Assembly (NCBI GenBank): GCA_017404505.1
Contig: JAFRCE010000005.1
Span: 1 to 64,000, forward strand
From: Solobacterium sp.
GTDB lineage: Bacteria > Bacillota_I > Bacilli_A > Erysipelotrichales > Erysipelotrichaceae
Direction of reading: 5' to 3'
DNA length: 64,000 bases
The notes beneath the pieces are model-generated. The model worked only from the letters and a program-made list of their open reading frames with translations. It searched no databases and was not told the DNA's origin. A program made the translations under genes and the position numbers. Below, piece by piece: positions 43,942 to 55,018 of this stretch; positions within the stretch are counted from its first letter, which is position 1, and the number at the start of each line of letters is the position of its first letter.

Positions 43942-44325
43942 ATGATGAACAAAGCCAACATATCAAGTGTCCTGATGGGAATCCTGGGCGGTATTCTGAT
44001 GTCTTTCGTCATCCTTCATATCATGAGAAGCATGTCTTTTCATCTGAGCGGCTTCCGCATCCTGCCGGCTGTTCTGGCCGCCTGCGCGCTGCCGCTCTGT
44101 TACGGTTTTGTCAGGAAGATGAATCTTTCCGCATCCCTGACGGAAGTCTTCAGTGTGCTGACTTCCTTTATCATCACCATTCTGTACGGCATGGCGGCGG
44201 GAAAGCCGGCGGATATCACGGCCGGAAACACCCTGATATGGGATCTGCTGCCGCTGAGCGCGCTGTTACACGGCTGTGCGATGGCCGCCGTGGTGCTGTT
44301 CAACAGATTTGCCTGGAAGGATTGA
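43942..44325 (+). CDS. Unknown four-helix membrane protein
   Basis: 127 aa, not recognised with confidence. Four membrane helices are visible (about residues 8-28, 38-56, 66-86 and 100-122). The size and layout resemble small Firmicutes membrane proteins of unknown function. AAAGGAGGCGGG precedes the ATGATG start. Promoter-like GATACAAT stands at about 43900-43907. It is followed 51 bases later by the GH2 gene with its own promoter-like TTACAAT. Confidence 0.65.
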   Translation: MMNKANISSVLMGILGGILMSFVILHIMRSMSFHLSGFRILPAVLAACALPLCYGFVRKMNLSASLTEVFSVLTSFIITILYGMAAGKPADITAGNTLIWDLLPLSALLHGCAMAAVVLFNRFAWKD

Positions 44326-44376
44326 GGAAAGCAGGCAAATACATGTATGTTACAATTAGGAAAGTAAAGAGGGACA

Positions 44377-46107
44377 ATGACATTATTAAGCCGATGGGGA
44401 AAGCAGCTTGACGAGAAGAATCCGCTGCCGGAATATCCGCGCATGCAGCTGCAGAGAGACAGTTATTTCAGTCTGAACGGGGTCTGGGAATATCAGATCA
44501 CGGCGCTTGGGGCAGAACCAAAGCCGGGTCGATGGAAGAAGATCGTCGTTCCTTTTGCGCTTGGCTCCAAGCTTTCCGGCGCGGATGACATACTGCTTCC
44601 TGATCAGACACTGTGGTACCGGCGGCAGTTTGCCTATAAACCGACGGTTGCCCATACCTGGCTGAACTTTGAAGGTGTGGATCAGGTCTGCACGGTTTAT
44701 CTCAACGGGATCAAGGTCGGCTCGCACGTCGGCGGCTATGCGCCTTTTTCGCTGGACGTCACCGATGCCATCAAATATCAGAATTCCCTGATGGTGAAAT
44801 GCACGGACGATTCGGATAGGGGAATATTCGCCTACGGCAAGCAGAAGCTGGAGCACAGCGGCATGTGGTACACACCTTCCGGCGGTATCTGGCAGAGTGT
44901 CTGGCTGGAAGATCTGAACGCCCATGCCATTCAGGATCTCAAGATCACACCTGATTTTGACGAACAGAAAGTCTATATCGATCTAGCCGGAGATTTTTCC
45001 CAGGCGGCGATCACGATCGGCGCTGCCGGGCAGGTGGTGCACCGGGGTCTGACGAACGATATGCATTATGAGGCACCGATCAGTCTTCTGCATCCCTGGA
45101 CGCCGGACGATCCGTTCCTCTACGACCTGTATATCCAGACGGAAGACGACGTCATCAAGAGTTATTTCGCGATGCGCAAATTCAGTGTCGGCCACGACGC
45201 GGAAGGAACCGTGCGTTTCTGTTTGAATAACAAGCCGCTCTTTTTCAGCGGTCTTCTGGATCAGGGCTATACAGTTGACGGCCTGATGACATTCCCGGCC
45301 GAAGAGGCGATGACCTACGAACTGGAGAAGATCAAGGAAATGGGCTTTAACATGCTGCGGAAACACGTCAAGGTGGAATGCCGCAGGTGGTATTACAACT
45401 GCGACAGGCTCGGGATTCTCGTCATGCAGGACATGCCGAGCGGCGGAACGTTTGACTTTAAGGAAATGGGCATCAAGCCGACGCTTGGTTTCCGCCATCA
45501 GAAGGATATCGACAATCCGAAGCTGGGCCGCAGTAAAGAAGAAGAGAAACAGATCTACTATCATGAACTGGATGAGATGCTGGACAATCTGTACAACTTC
45601 GCCTGCATCTTCGCCTGGGTGCCTTTCAATGAGGGCTGGGGCCAGTTTGACAGCGCGAAAGTGACGGCCCATATCCGTGATTACGACTCCACCCGGCTGA
45701 TCGATTCAGCCAGCGGCTGGCATGATCAGGGAGCAGGGGATTTCGACAGTATTCACGATTATTTCTTCCCCTTCAAAGCCAGAAAGCCAAAGGACGAACG
45801 AATACTGATCCTTTCCGAATTCGGCGGCTATTCCTATGTGGAACACGGTCACAGTGAACCGCAGAAAACCTATGGATACAAAAAGTTTACCGACCGTATC
45901 GATCTTGACGGAGCGGTGAACAAACTATATGAAAAGATGATCCTGAACAATATCCGGAACGGACTGTCCGGCTGTATCTACACCCAGGTGTCAGACGTCG
46001 AAGACGAATGCAACGGTCTGTTTACGGCTGACCGTGAGATCATCAAGATCGATGTCCGCAAGATGAAACGAATGAACGAGAAGCTCTACAGGAGATTAGC
46101 GAAATGA
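44377..46107 (+). CDS. Glycoside hydrolase family 2 protein (short form)
   Basis: 576 aa. N-terminal sugar-binding jelly roll (SLNGVWEYQI, WYRRQFAY, LNFEGVDQVCTVYLNGIKVGSHVGGYAPFSLDVT), an Ig-like domain, and a TIM barrel. Catalytic Glu residues are E419 in VPFNEGWGQFD (acid/base) and E481 in ILSEFGGYSY (nucleophile). The large C-terminal domains of LacZ are absent. The substrate may be a beta-galactoside, beta-mannoside or beta-glucuronide and is not decided by sequence. There is no signal peptide, so it acts on imported sugars. It overlaps hslO (ATGA). Confidence 0.9.
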   Translation: MTLLSRWGKQLDEKNPLPEYPRMQLQRDSYFSLNGVWEYQITALGAEPKPGRWKKIVVPFALGSKLSGADDILLPDQTLWYRRQFAYKPTVAHTWLNFEGVDQVCTVYLNGIKVGSHVGGYAPFSLDVTDAIKYQNSLMVKCTDDSDRGIFAYGKQKLEHSGMWYTPSGGIWQSVWLEDLNAHAIQDLKITPDFDEQKVYIDLAGDFSQAAITIGAAGQVVHRGLTNDMHYEAPISLLHPWTPDDPFLYDLYIQTEDDVIKSYFAMRKFSVGHDAEGTVRFCLNNKPLFFSGLLDQGYTVDGLMTFPAEEAMTYELEKIKEMGFNMLRKHVKVECRRWYYNCDRLGILVMQDMPSGGTFDFKEMGIKPTLGFRHQKDIDNPKLGRSKEEEKQIYYHELDEMLDNLYNFACIFAWVPFNEGWGQFDSAKVTAHIRDYDSTRLIDSASGWHDQGAGDFDSIHDYFFPFKARKPKDERILILSEFGGYSYVEHGHSEPQKTYGYKKFTDRIDLDGAVNKLYEKMILNNIRNGLSGCIYTQVSDVEDECNGLFTADREIIKIDVRKMKRMNEKLYRRLAK

Positions 46108-46991
46108 ACAAAGATGAAATTGTCATTGCTGCGGCAATGAACGGACAGATCAGAATCCATGCCGCCCGCACCACCCAGCTGGTGGAAGCGGCGCGCATTG
46201 CTCATAACTGCATGCCGACCAGCGCGGCCGCCCTTGGCCGTACCCTGACCGTGACAGCGATCATGGCCAGCGATCTGAAAAACAGCGATGAGAAGATCGT
46301 CGCCATGATCAACGGCCACGGACCTTCCGGCACGATTCTCGCCCAGGCCAACGGCAATGGGGATGTCAGAGGCTTTATCGGTGATCCGGGACTGTATTTC
46401 GCCCGCGAAGACGGTCACCTCGACGTTGCCAGAGCAGTCGGAACCGACGGCAATCTGACGGTGACAAGAGACATGGGGCTGCGCAAGACCTTCAGCGGTG
46501 TGTCAGCTCTGCAGACCGGTGAAATCGGCGATGATTTTGCCTATTATTTTGCCATCAGTGAACAGACACCTTCGATTGTCGGTGTCGGTGTTCTGGTGGA
46601 CACGGACCTGCATATCAAAGCGGCCGGCGGTCTGATCTGCCAGCTGATGCCGAACGCTTCCGAGGAAGCGATCCAGAAAGCCGAACAGGCGGCTGCCATA
46701 ATGCGGCCGGTATCTTCCCTGATCGATGAAGGACTGGATCTGCCGGATGTCATCCGGCTGTATTTCCCGGATGCGGAGGTGCTGGATACACGCGATGTCA
46801 GATGGCACTGCGGCTGTTCCCGCGAACACTTCTTCAACAGTCTGGCGACTTTGAAGGAAAGCGATCTGGAAGAGATGATTGCCGACGGCAGCGGCGCTGA
46901 GATCCGCTGTCAGTACTGCAATTCTCTGTATCACTACGATACGGAAGATCTGAAGCAGATTCTGGAGATGCGGCGTGTGGTCCATCGGTAA
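46104..46991 (+). CDS. hslO: 33 kDa redox-regulated chaperonin Hsp33
   Basis: 295 aa. The C-terminal zinc switch is CGC (WHCGCSREH) plus CQYC, which releases zinc and activates the holdase on oxidative stress. The N-terminal core (INGHGPSGTILAQANGNGDVRGFI) is typical. ATG overlaps the GH2 stop, and the dus start overlaps its own stop, so the three genes are a tightly packed operon. Confidence 0.96.
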   Translation: MNKDEIVIAAAMNGQIRIHAARTTQLVEAARIAHNCMPTSAAALGRTLTVTAIMASDLKNSDEKIVAMINGHGPSGTILAQANGNGDVRGFIGDPGLYFAREDGHLDVARAVGTDGNLTVTRDMGLRKTFSGVSALQTGEIGDDFAYYFAISEQTPSIVGVGVLVDTDLHIKAAGGLICQLMPNASEEAIQKAEQAAAIMRPVSSLIDEGLDLPDVIRLYFPDAEVLDTRDVRWHCGCSREHFFNSLATLKESDLEEMIADGSGAEIRCQYCNSLYHYDTEDLKQILEMRRVVHR

Positions 46992-47949
46992 TGTCGCCAT
47001 TGCGAACCGGATCGTCGCGGCACCGCTGGCCGGTATTTCCAATCCGGTCTACCGGAAGATGTGCCATGATTACGGAGCCGGTCTGGTCGTCAGTGAAATG
47101 ATCAGTGACAAGGCCCTGCATTACGAAAATAAAAAGACACAGGAAATGTGCGCCGTTGTCGAAGGCGAACACCCGATGGCTCTGCAGCTGTTCGGCTCCG
47201 ATCCGGAAACGATGGCGGAGGCGAGCGAGTATCTGAGTACGCATACCGCCTGTGACATCATTGACATTAATATGGGATGCCCGGTCAACAAGGTGCTCAA
47301 AGCCCATGCCGGCAGCTGGCTGATGCAGGATCCCGACCTTGCCTATCGCGTCATGAAGGCAGTTGCCGACCATACGGACAAGCCGGTCACGGTCAAGATC
47401 CGCGCCGGTTTTGACGCGGCGCATATCAATTGCGTGACGATTGCCCAGGCGGCGGAAAAGGCCGGTCTGAAAGCAATTGCCGTGCACGGCCGCACCCGGG
47501 CGCAGATGTATTCCGGTTCTTCCCGCAACGAATACATCAAAATGGTCAAGGAAGCGGTGTCGATCCCGGTCATCGGCAACGGTGATATCCGGACGGTCGC
47601 TGATGCGAAGCGGATGATCGACGAGACAGGCTGTGATGCCATCATGATCGGCCGCGGACTGATCGGCCGGCCGTTCTTCCTGCAGGAACTCAATGCGGCT
47701 TTCAGCGGAACGGAGTGGCAGGAGCCTTCTTTCCCGGAACGTCTGGACCTGGCGCTGCAGTATGCCAGAGAACTCTGTGCGTATGAAAGCGAAGGAACCG
47801 GTATCCGCATGATGCGCGGCATTGCCTCCTGGTATATCGCCGGCATGCCGCGGGCAGCGTCTTTCCGCAACCGCTTCTCCATGATGAAATCGCTGAAGGA
47901 AATGGAAGAGATCATTCAGGAATACAAGGAACTGATGAATGATATGTAA
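46975..47949 (+). CDS. dus: tRNA-dihydrouridine synthase
   Basis: 324 aa, FMN-dependent DusB-like enzyme. IVAAPLAGISNPVYRKMCHDYGAGLVVSEM, then DINMGCPVNKVLKAHAGSWLMQDPDL, and GNGDIRTVADAKRMIDETGCDAIMIGRG form the flavin TIM barrel with the catalytic Cys. It reduces uridine in the tRNA D-loop. The start is GTG at 46975 (GGAG eight bases upstream), overlapping the hslO 3' end. Confidence 0.94.
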   Translation: MWSIGNVAIANRIVAAPLAGISNPVYRKMCHDYGAGLVVSEMISDKALHYENKKTQEMCAVVEGEHPMALQLFGSDPETMAEASEYLSTHTACDIIDINMGCPVNKVLKAHAGSWLMQDPDLAYRVMKAVADHTDKPVTVKIRAGFDAAHINCVTIAQAAEKAGLKAIAVHGRTRAQMYSGSSRNEYIKMVKEAVSIPVIGNGDIRTVADAKRMIDETGCDAIMIGRGLIGRPFFLQELNAAFSGTEWQEPSFPERLDLALQYARELCAYESEGTGIRMMRGIASWYIAGMPRAASFRNRFSMMKSLKEMEEIIQEYKELMNDM

Positions 47950-47972
47950 GCGGGCATCTAAGCCTGCTTTTC
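47949..47972 (+). terminator. Terminator of the GH2-hslO-dus operon
   Basis: AGCGGGC pairs with GCCTGCT around five bases (one G-T pair), followed by TTTT. It starts at the dus stop. Confidence 0.7.
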
Positions 47973-47997
47973 AAAAAGAAAGCAGTATACTGTGAAT

Positions 47998-48855
47998 ATG
48001 ATGAAAAAAGGATTAGTACTGGAAGGCGGCGCCATGCGCGGACTGTTTACAGCCGGCATCCTCGACGTCTTCATGAAAAACGGAATTATCTTCGACGGTG
48101 TGATCGGTGTATCCGCCGGTGCTGTTTTCGGCTGTAATTACAAAAGCCATCAGATCGGCCGTGTTCTGCGCTATAACACGCGCTTTGCCCGCTATCCGGA
48201 GTACTGCAGCCTGCGCTCGCTGATCACGACCGGTGATCTTTACGGAAAGCAGTTCTGCTATGTGGATGTGCCGGAACGGCTGGAGCCTTTTGACACGGAA
48301 ACGTTTATCAAGGATCCGTCTTCGTTCTGGGCAGTGGCGACTGACTGTGAAACCGGCGAAGCGGAATACCGTGATCTGCGGCATCTGCGCAATGAGGAGA
48401 TGGATTTCATGCAGGCATCGGCTTCCATGCCGGTGGCTTCCACACCGGTGGAAATTGACGGACGGCATTTCCTGGACGGCGGTATCAGTGATCCGATCCC
48501 GTTAAAGGCATTTGAAGAGCGCGGCTATGAGCGCAATGTCGTCGTTCTGACCCAGCCGGAAGACTATGTGAAAAAGCCCCAGAAGATGATGGGGCTGATG
48601 TCAGCGGCATTAAGAAAATATCCGAAAGTGGCAGAAGTCATGCGGATCCGTCACGACATATACAATCAGGAAAGGGAATACGTCAGGGAAAGAGCGGCGG
48701 AAAACAAAGCCTATCTGATCTATCCGCCGGAAAAACTGCCGATCGGCAGGATCTCCCACGAGCCCAGGGACATGCGCAGAGTCTATGACATTGGCTATGC
48801 CGAAGGTCTGAAGCATCTGGAGGCAGTCAGAGAATTCCTGAAGGGAAACGAATAA
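47998..48855 (+). CDS. Patatin-like phospholipase family protein
   Basis: 285 aa. The oxyanion motif LVLEGGAMRGLFTAGIL, the nucleophile elbow GVSAG and the catalytic Asp in FLDGGISDP form the Ser-Asp dyad of bacterial patatins. The C-terminal extension (about 90 residues) is typical of this group, sometimes annotated as DUF6363. It may hydrolyse phospholipids or acyl esters in the cytoplasm. TATACT (47986-47991) ends six bases before ATG 47998, with no ribosome binding site, so a leaderless start is likely; 48001 is the next in-frame ATG. Confidence 0.88.
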   Translation: MMKKGLVLEGGAMRGLFTAGILDVFMKNGIIFDGVIGVSAGAVFGCNYKSHQIGRVLRYNTRFARYPEYCSLRSLITTGDLYGKQFCYVDVPERLEPFDTETFIKDPSSFWAVATDCETGEAEYRDLRHLRNEEMDFMQASASMPVASTPVEIDGRHFLDGGISDPIPLKAFEERGYERNVVVLTQPEDYVKKPQKMMGLMSAALRKYPKVAEVMRIRHDIYNQEREYVRERAAENKAYLIYPPEKLPIGRISHEPRDMRRVYDIGYAEGLKHLEAVREFLKGNE

Positions 48856-48880
48856 AGCCAGATCGAAAATCTGGCTTTCT
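48854..48880. terminator. Bidirectional terminator
   Basis: AAAGCCAGAT pairs with ATCTGGCTTT around CGAAA; it overlaps the ends of the two convergent genes. Confidence 0.88.
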
Positions 48881-49343
48881 ATCTTTCCTTACCAACTTTG
48901 ATCATGTTCTGCAGATGCATGCGGTACAGCAGCAGATCGTCTTTGTCAGGGTTCACGACACAGGCAGCGACTTTGTCGTTGGTGTGCAGGAAATCGAGCA
49001 GATCCTGTTTGCCGGCAAGATAGATCATCTCGCCTTCCCGCAGGACAGGCTTGAATTTCTTCAGTCCGGCAAGATCCGTGAAAACCGGCAGATAACGTTC
49101 TTCGTCACTGGCATACATGATATCCACACGGTCGATATCGGCCGCCTGGATGGTTTCCTGATCCAGTTTGTCCGGTTTCGGAAAAGCCGCCAGAAGAAAC
49201 TGGACAGGGCCGGAAAGATACCAGGTCAACTCCCGCAGTGTTTCCTGCATGGCCGCTGCGGCAAGCGGTGCCCGCCGTTTCTGCAGAAGCGTCTGCAGCT
49301 TTGTGTCGACTGGAAATTCTGTTGTTTCAAAGTACTTTTTCAT
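48879..49343 (-). CDS. SseB family protein
   Basis: 154 aa from the ATG at 49343. The core pattern YASDEERYLPVFTDLAGLKKFKP and a following MIYLAGKQDLLDFLHTND fit the SseB N-terminal domain, a small alpha/beta fold with unclear function found in many bacteria. No signal peptide. Alternative starts are ATG 49361 and GTG 49352, and TAAAAT lies 7 bases before that GTG, so the start is uncertain. Confidence 0.65.
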   Translation of the reverse strand: MKKYFETTEFPVDTKLQTLLQKRRAPLAAAAMQETLRELTWYLSGPVQFLLAAFPKPDKLDQETIQAADIDRVDIMYASDEERYLPVFTDLAGLKKFKPVLREGEMIYLAGKQDLLDFLHTNDKVAACVVNPDKDDLLLYRMHLQNMIKVGKER

Positions 49344-49495
49344 CTGTATCACCGCAGGCATTTTACCATGAAACTTGGATGCCGGAAAAGAGAGGACAGA
49401 TGCGAGAAGCAGAAGAGACTTCAGGGGGCGATGGTGGTAGAATAAATACGATAGGGGACGGTTGGAAATCCCACTTTCCCGGAAGGAGCCGTATC

Positions 49496-50638
49496 ATGGT
49501 TGATAAGAGTGCTTTTCTGCTGAATCTGTCTGTGCTTTACCGAAATACTCAGAAGTATTTTGACAAAGTTCTGGTACCTTATGATATCGGATCCGGACAG
49601 CTGATTTTTCTGCTGTGCATCAATGAAAATGAAGGACTGACGATGCAGGAGCTGACCAATATGACGGAAGTGGACAAAGGAACCACGACGAAAAGCGTTC
49701 AGCGTCTGATCGATCAGGGATATGTGCAGGCCATGCAGGACGAAGTGGACCGCCGGGTCAAGCGTCTGTATACGACCGCCAAGGCGGCATCGATCATGAA
49801 CACGATCTATGACTGCCGCACGGAAATGCGCACGGCGCTGGCCAGAGACATGGATTTCCCGGCGTTTGAACAGATGCTGATACAGGCAACGGACAATGCC
49901 AGAAAGGCTCTCGTTCCCGGGCAGAATGATATTGTTCCGCTGAAGATCGGCGGCCTGATGCGCATGAGCCTGGTGGATTATCCGGGTGAGGTGGCGTGTA
50001 CCATTTTCATGTCCGGCTGTAATTTCAAATGCCCTTACTGCCATAACCGGGATCTTGTCTTCATTCCGGAAAACTATGAGTTTGTCGATCCGGAGGAGGT
50101 TCTTTCCTTCCTGGAAGCCCGCCGGAACCGGCTCGACGCGGTATGTATCAGCGGCGGTGAAGCACTGCTGCAGAAAGGTCTGATTTCTCTGGTCCGCCGG
50201 ATCAGGGAACTGGGCTATCTGATCAAGCTGGATACCAACGGCTATTATCCTGACCGTCTGAAGGAACTTGTAGAAAGCGGTATGATCGACTATGTCGCCA
50301 TGGACATCAAGAACACACCGGAAAAATACGCTGCGACAGTCGGTATGAACGAAGGCGCCTTTGACATCGGGCCGATCCGGCAGTCTGTCGAATATCTGAA
50401 AAGCGGTGCGGTGCCTTTCGAATTCCGCACGACAGTCGTCCGGGAATTCCACACCGAGGAGGATCTGCGGCAGATGGCCGCCTGGATCGCCCCGTGCGAA
50501 CACTATTATCTGCAGAAATTCGTCGATTCCGGCAATATGATCCAGTCCGGCTTCACAGCTTACGAAGATGAGGAAATGAAGCATCTGCTGGATGTTGTCA
50601 GAGAACAGATACCTGCTGCCGAACTGCGCGGTATCTGA
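49496..50638 (+). CDS. MarR-type winged-helix / radical SAM (NrdG-like activase) fusion
   Basis: 380 aa in one uninterrupted frame. Residues 1-140 form a MarR winged helix: LTMQELTNMTEVDKGTTTK helix-turn-helix (about 48-66) and the wing DRRVKRLYTT (about 85-94). Residues 150-380 form a radical SAM domain of the anaerobic ribonucleotide reductase activating protein type (TIGR02495): SGCNFKCPYCHN with Fe-S cysteines C175, C179 and C182, SGGEALL (SAM contact) and a C-terminal LQKFVDSGN. GGAAGGAG precedes the ATG at 49496. No nrdD is nearby. The fusion suggests a DNA-bound, redox- or SAM-sensing regulator or activase. GH1 begins 21 bases later. Confidence 0.9.
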   Translation: MVDKSAFLLNLSVLYRNTQKYFDKVLVPYDIGSGQLIFLLCINENEGLTMQELTNMTEVDKGTTTKSVQRLIDQGYVQAMQDEVDRRVKRLYTTAKAASIMNTIYDCRTEMRTALARDMDFPAFEQMLIQATDNARKALVPGQNDIVPLKIGGLMRMSLVDYPGEVACTIFMSGCNFKCPYCHNRDLVFIPENYEFVDPEEVLSFLEARRNRLDAVCISGGEALLQKGLISLVRRIRELGYLIKLDTNGYYPDRLKELVESGMIDYVAMDIKNTPEKYAATVGMNEGAFDIGPIRQSVEYLKSGAVPFEFRTTVVREFHTEEDLRQMAAWIAPCEHYYLQKFVDSGNMIQSGFTAYEDEEMKHLLDVVREQIPAAELRGI

Positions 50639-50643
50639 GATAG

Positions 50644-52730
<2,087 letters not shown>

Positions 52731-52749
52731 ATGAAAGGGGATCAGAAAA

Positions 52750-53550
52750 ATGGAACAGACAATTTCACAGATTCAATCAATTCTTGTAAATGCCGGCGGC
52801 AAGATTCTTCTGGCACTGGCTGTTTACGCAATCGGCCGGCTGATCATCGGCCGGATCATGAGGGCGGTCGCCAAACTGCCGTCGCTGCGCGGTCTTGACG
52901 AGACCGTCCGCACCTTTGCCAACAGTTTTATCAAAGCACTTCTTTACGTCGTTCTGGTGATCGCCGTAATTTCCATTCTCGGCATTCCGATGTCCAGCGT
53001 CATCGCGGTTCTGGCATCCGCCGGTGTCACGGTCGGTATGGCTCTGCAGGGAGCTCTCAGCAATCTGGCCGGCGGCATTATGATCATGGCGATCCGTCCG
53101 TTCTCGGTCGGTGAATTCATCAGCGCGGCCGGCGGCACCGGAACCGTAAAACAGATCACGCTTTTCTACACCATTCTTGCCACACCGGACGGCAAGCGCA
53201 TCACGATTCCGAACGGCGCCCTGATGAACGCCAATATCGAGAATTATTCCAGTGAACCGGTCAGACGTGTCGATCTGAAATTCACCTGTGACAGACAGGA
53301 AGACTTCACGAAAGTACAGGAAATCATCAAGGCGGTCGTCGCCGGCAACGGTCTGATTCTGCCGGAGCCGCAGCCGACGATATCCCTGTGCGGCGCGACC
53401 AACGAAACACTGGAATTCGATGTCCGTCCTTACTGCAAGAACGCCGATTACTGGACAGTATACTACAATCTGACACAGGAAATCTCGAAAGCTCTGGCTG
53501 AGGCAGGTATCACTTCACCGCGCATCCGGGTTGTTCAGGAAAGCAAATAA
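52750..53550 (+). CDS. mscS: Small-conductance mechanosensitive channel
   Basis: 266 aa, MscS family. Three membrane helices (about residues 15-38, 52-80 and 88-120), the pore helix being Gly/Ala-rich (VLASAGVTVGMALQGALSNLAGGIMIM), and a C-terminal cytoplasmic beta domain (FSVGEFISAAGGTGTVKQI, RRVDLKF). It opens on osmotic down-shock. AAAGGGGATC precedes the ATG, and a terminator follows. Confidence 0.94.
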   Translation: MEQTISQIQSILVNAGGKILLALAVYAIGRLIIGRIMRAVAKLPSLRGLDETVRTFANSFIKALLYVVLVIAVISILGIPMSSVIAVLASAGVTVGMALQGALSNLAGGIMIMAIRPFSVGEFISAAGGTGTVKQITLFYTILATPDGKRITIPNGALMNANIENYSSEPVRRVDLKFTCDRQEDFTKVQEIIKAVVAGNGLILPEPQPTISLCGATNETLEFDVRPYCKNADYWTVYYNLTQEISKALAEAGITSPRIRVVQESK

Positions 53551-53554
53551 ACCG

Positions 53555-53576
53555 CAAAGTGCCGCGAGGCACTTTT
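53555..53576 (+). terminator. Terminator after mscS
   Basis: AAAGTGCC pairs with GGCACTTTT around GCGA. Confidence 0.85.
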
Positions 53577-53629
53577 CATATTGGCGGACGACTTGTGATA
53601 TGATGAGAACAATATGAAAGGAATTGTGT

Positions 53630-55018
53630 ATGCTTGAAAAGAAACAGCTGGAGAAATACCTTTCCGCATGCATGCGCTCGGAAGCGGATTTTGCGGAAAT
53701 CTATGAACAGTTTGAAACGGACGAAACCATCAGTATGCTGAATGGCGAAGTCGAAGACGTCAACCGCATCACGATCAGCGGCATCGGCATCCGCCTGTAC
53801 AAGGATCTTCAGTCGGTCTATGCCTATGGCAACGAAACCGACGAGGCATCGGTAATGAAATTGATCGAAGAGGTGCGTACGGCCATCGGCCAGAAGGAAG
53901 AAGGGCCGGATGTCGTGCTGGAACGGGTCGAATATGAAAACCGCCACCCGGTCAGAATTGATTTTGAGGCAGTTCCGCTGGCGGAAAAAGCCGATATTCT
54001 GAAACGGGCGAACGATGCTGCGATGGCGGCGGATGAGAGAATCGTGAAAGTCTCTTCTTCGCTGCTGAATGTCAGACAGAATGTGCAGATTTCCAATTCC
54101 ACCGGCCGTCTGATCGGCGATACCCGCGTGCGGACAAGACTCGGCGTGGTGGCATTCGCCAAGGAAGGCGACAACTTCCAGAGCGGTTCCGACCGGCCGG
54201 GTGCCGGCATGGGACTGGAATTCTATGAAATCAACAAACCGGAAGATTCCGGTAAAGAAGCGGCGCGGGAAGCCCTGGTCAACCTCTCGGCAAGAGACTG
54301 TCCGTCCGGCCAGATGCCGGTCATTATCGACAATGCGTTCGGCGGTGTCATTTTCCATGAAGCCTGCGGACATTCCCTGGAAGCGACTTCGGTAGCCAGA
54401 AACATGTCGGTGTTTGCCGGCAAATTAGGCCAGCAGATCGCCAACACATGTGTCAGCGCCGTCGATGACGGAACGATTCCGAATGCCTGGGGATCCGAGA
54501 ACATCGATGACGAAGGCAATTTCCAGAAGCGCCGGGTTCTGATCAAAGACGGTATCCTGACTTCTTATATGATCGACCAGCTGAATGCCAGACGCATGCA
54601 TATGGAAGGCACCTGCAGCTCACGCCGCCAGTCCTACCAGTTTGAGCCGACATCACGTATGACCAATACCTTCATCCTCGAAGGCAATGCCACATTCGAA
54701 GAACTCTTTGAGGGCATTGAAAAGGGTCTGTACGCCAAAAAGATGGGCGGCGGCAGCGTCAACCCACAGACCGGTGAATTCAACTTCGCCGTCAATGAGG
54801 GATATATGATCGAAAACGGCAAAATATCCTATCCGGTCAAAGGTGCGTCCCTGATCGGCAACGGCCGTGATATTCTGCTGCATATCGATAAGATCTGCAG
54901 CAATCTGAAAACCGGCCAGGGCAACTGCGGATCACGCAGCGGCTCGATTCCGACCGACGTCGGTCAGCCGTCTATCCGGGTCACTTCCATCACCGTAGGA
55001 GGCACAGCGAATGAATAA
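53630..55018 (+). CDS. tldD: TldD family metalloprotease
   Basis: 462 aa. The metal site is HExxxH at H243 (FHEACGHSLEAT), with a Cys in DKICSNLKTGQGNCGSRSG contributing near the C-terminus. With the downstream TldE/PmbA subunit it forms a tunnel-like protease that matures peptides such as microcin B17 and degrades unfolded peptides. The start is ATG 53630 (AAAGGAAT upstream). It overlaps pmbA by 8 bases. Confidence 0.94.
   Translation: MLEKKQLEKYLSACMRSEADFAEIYEQFETDETISMLNGEVEDVNRITISGIGIRLYKDLQSVYAYGNETDEASVMKLIEEVRTAIGQKEEGPDVVLERVEYENRHPVRIDFEAVPLAEKADILKRANDAAMAADERIVKVSSSLLNVRQNVQISNSTGRLIGDTRVRTRLGVVAFAKEGDNFQSGSDRPGAGMGLEFYEINKPEDSGKEAAREALVNLSARDCPSGQMPVIIDNAFGGVIFHEACGHSLEATSVARNMSVFAGKLGQQIANTCVSAVDDGTIPNAWGSENIDDEGNFQKRRVLIKDGILTSYMIDQLNARRMHMEGTCSSRRQSYQFEPTSRMTNTFILEGNATFEELFEGIEKGLYAKKMGGGSVNPQTGEFNFAVNEGYMIENGKISYPVKGASLIGNGRDILLHIDKICSNLKTGQGNCGSRSGSIPTDVGQPSIRVTSITVGGTANE

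Noticed and set aside
44340..44349. ATACATGTAT palindrome before the GH2 gene
   Set aside because: Ten bases only, single copy, overlaps AT-rich promoter sequence; no support.
49464..49479. GGAAA/TTTCC inverted repeat upstream of the MarR-radical SAM gene as an autoregulatory operator
   Set aside because: Only five-base arms and low information content; common by chance.
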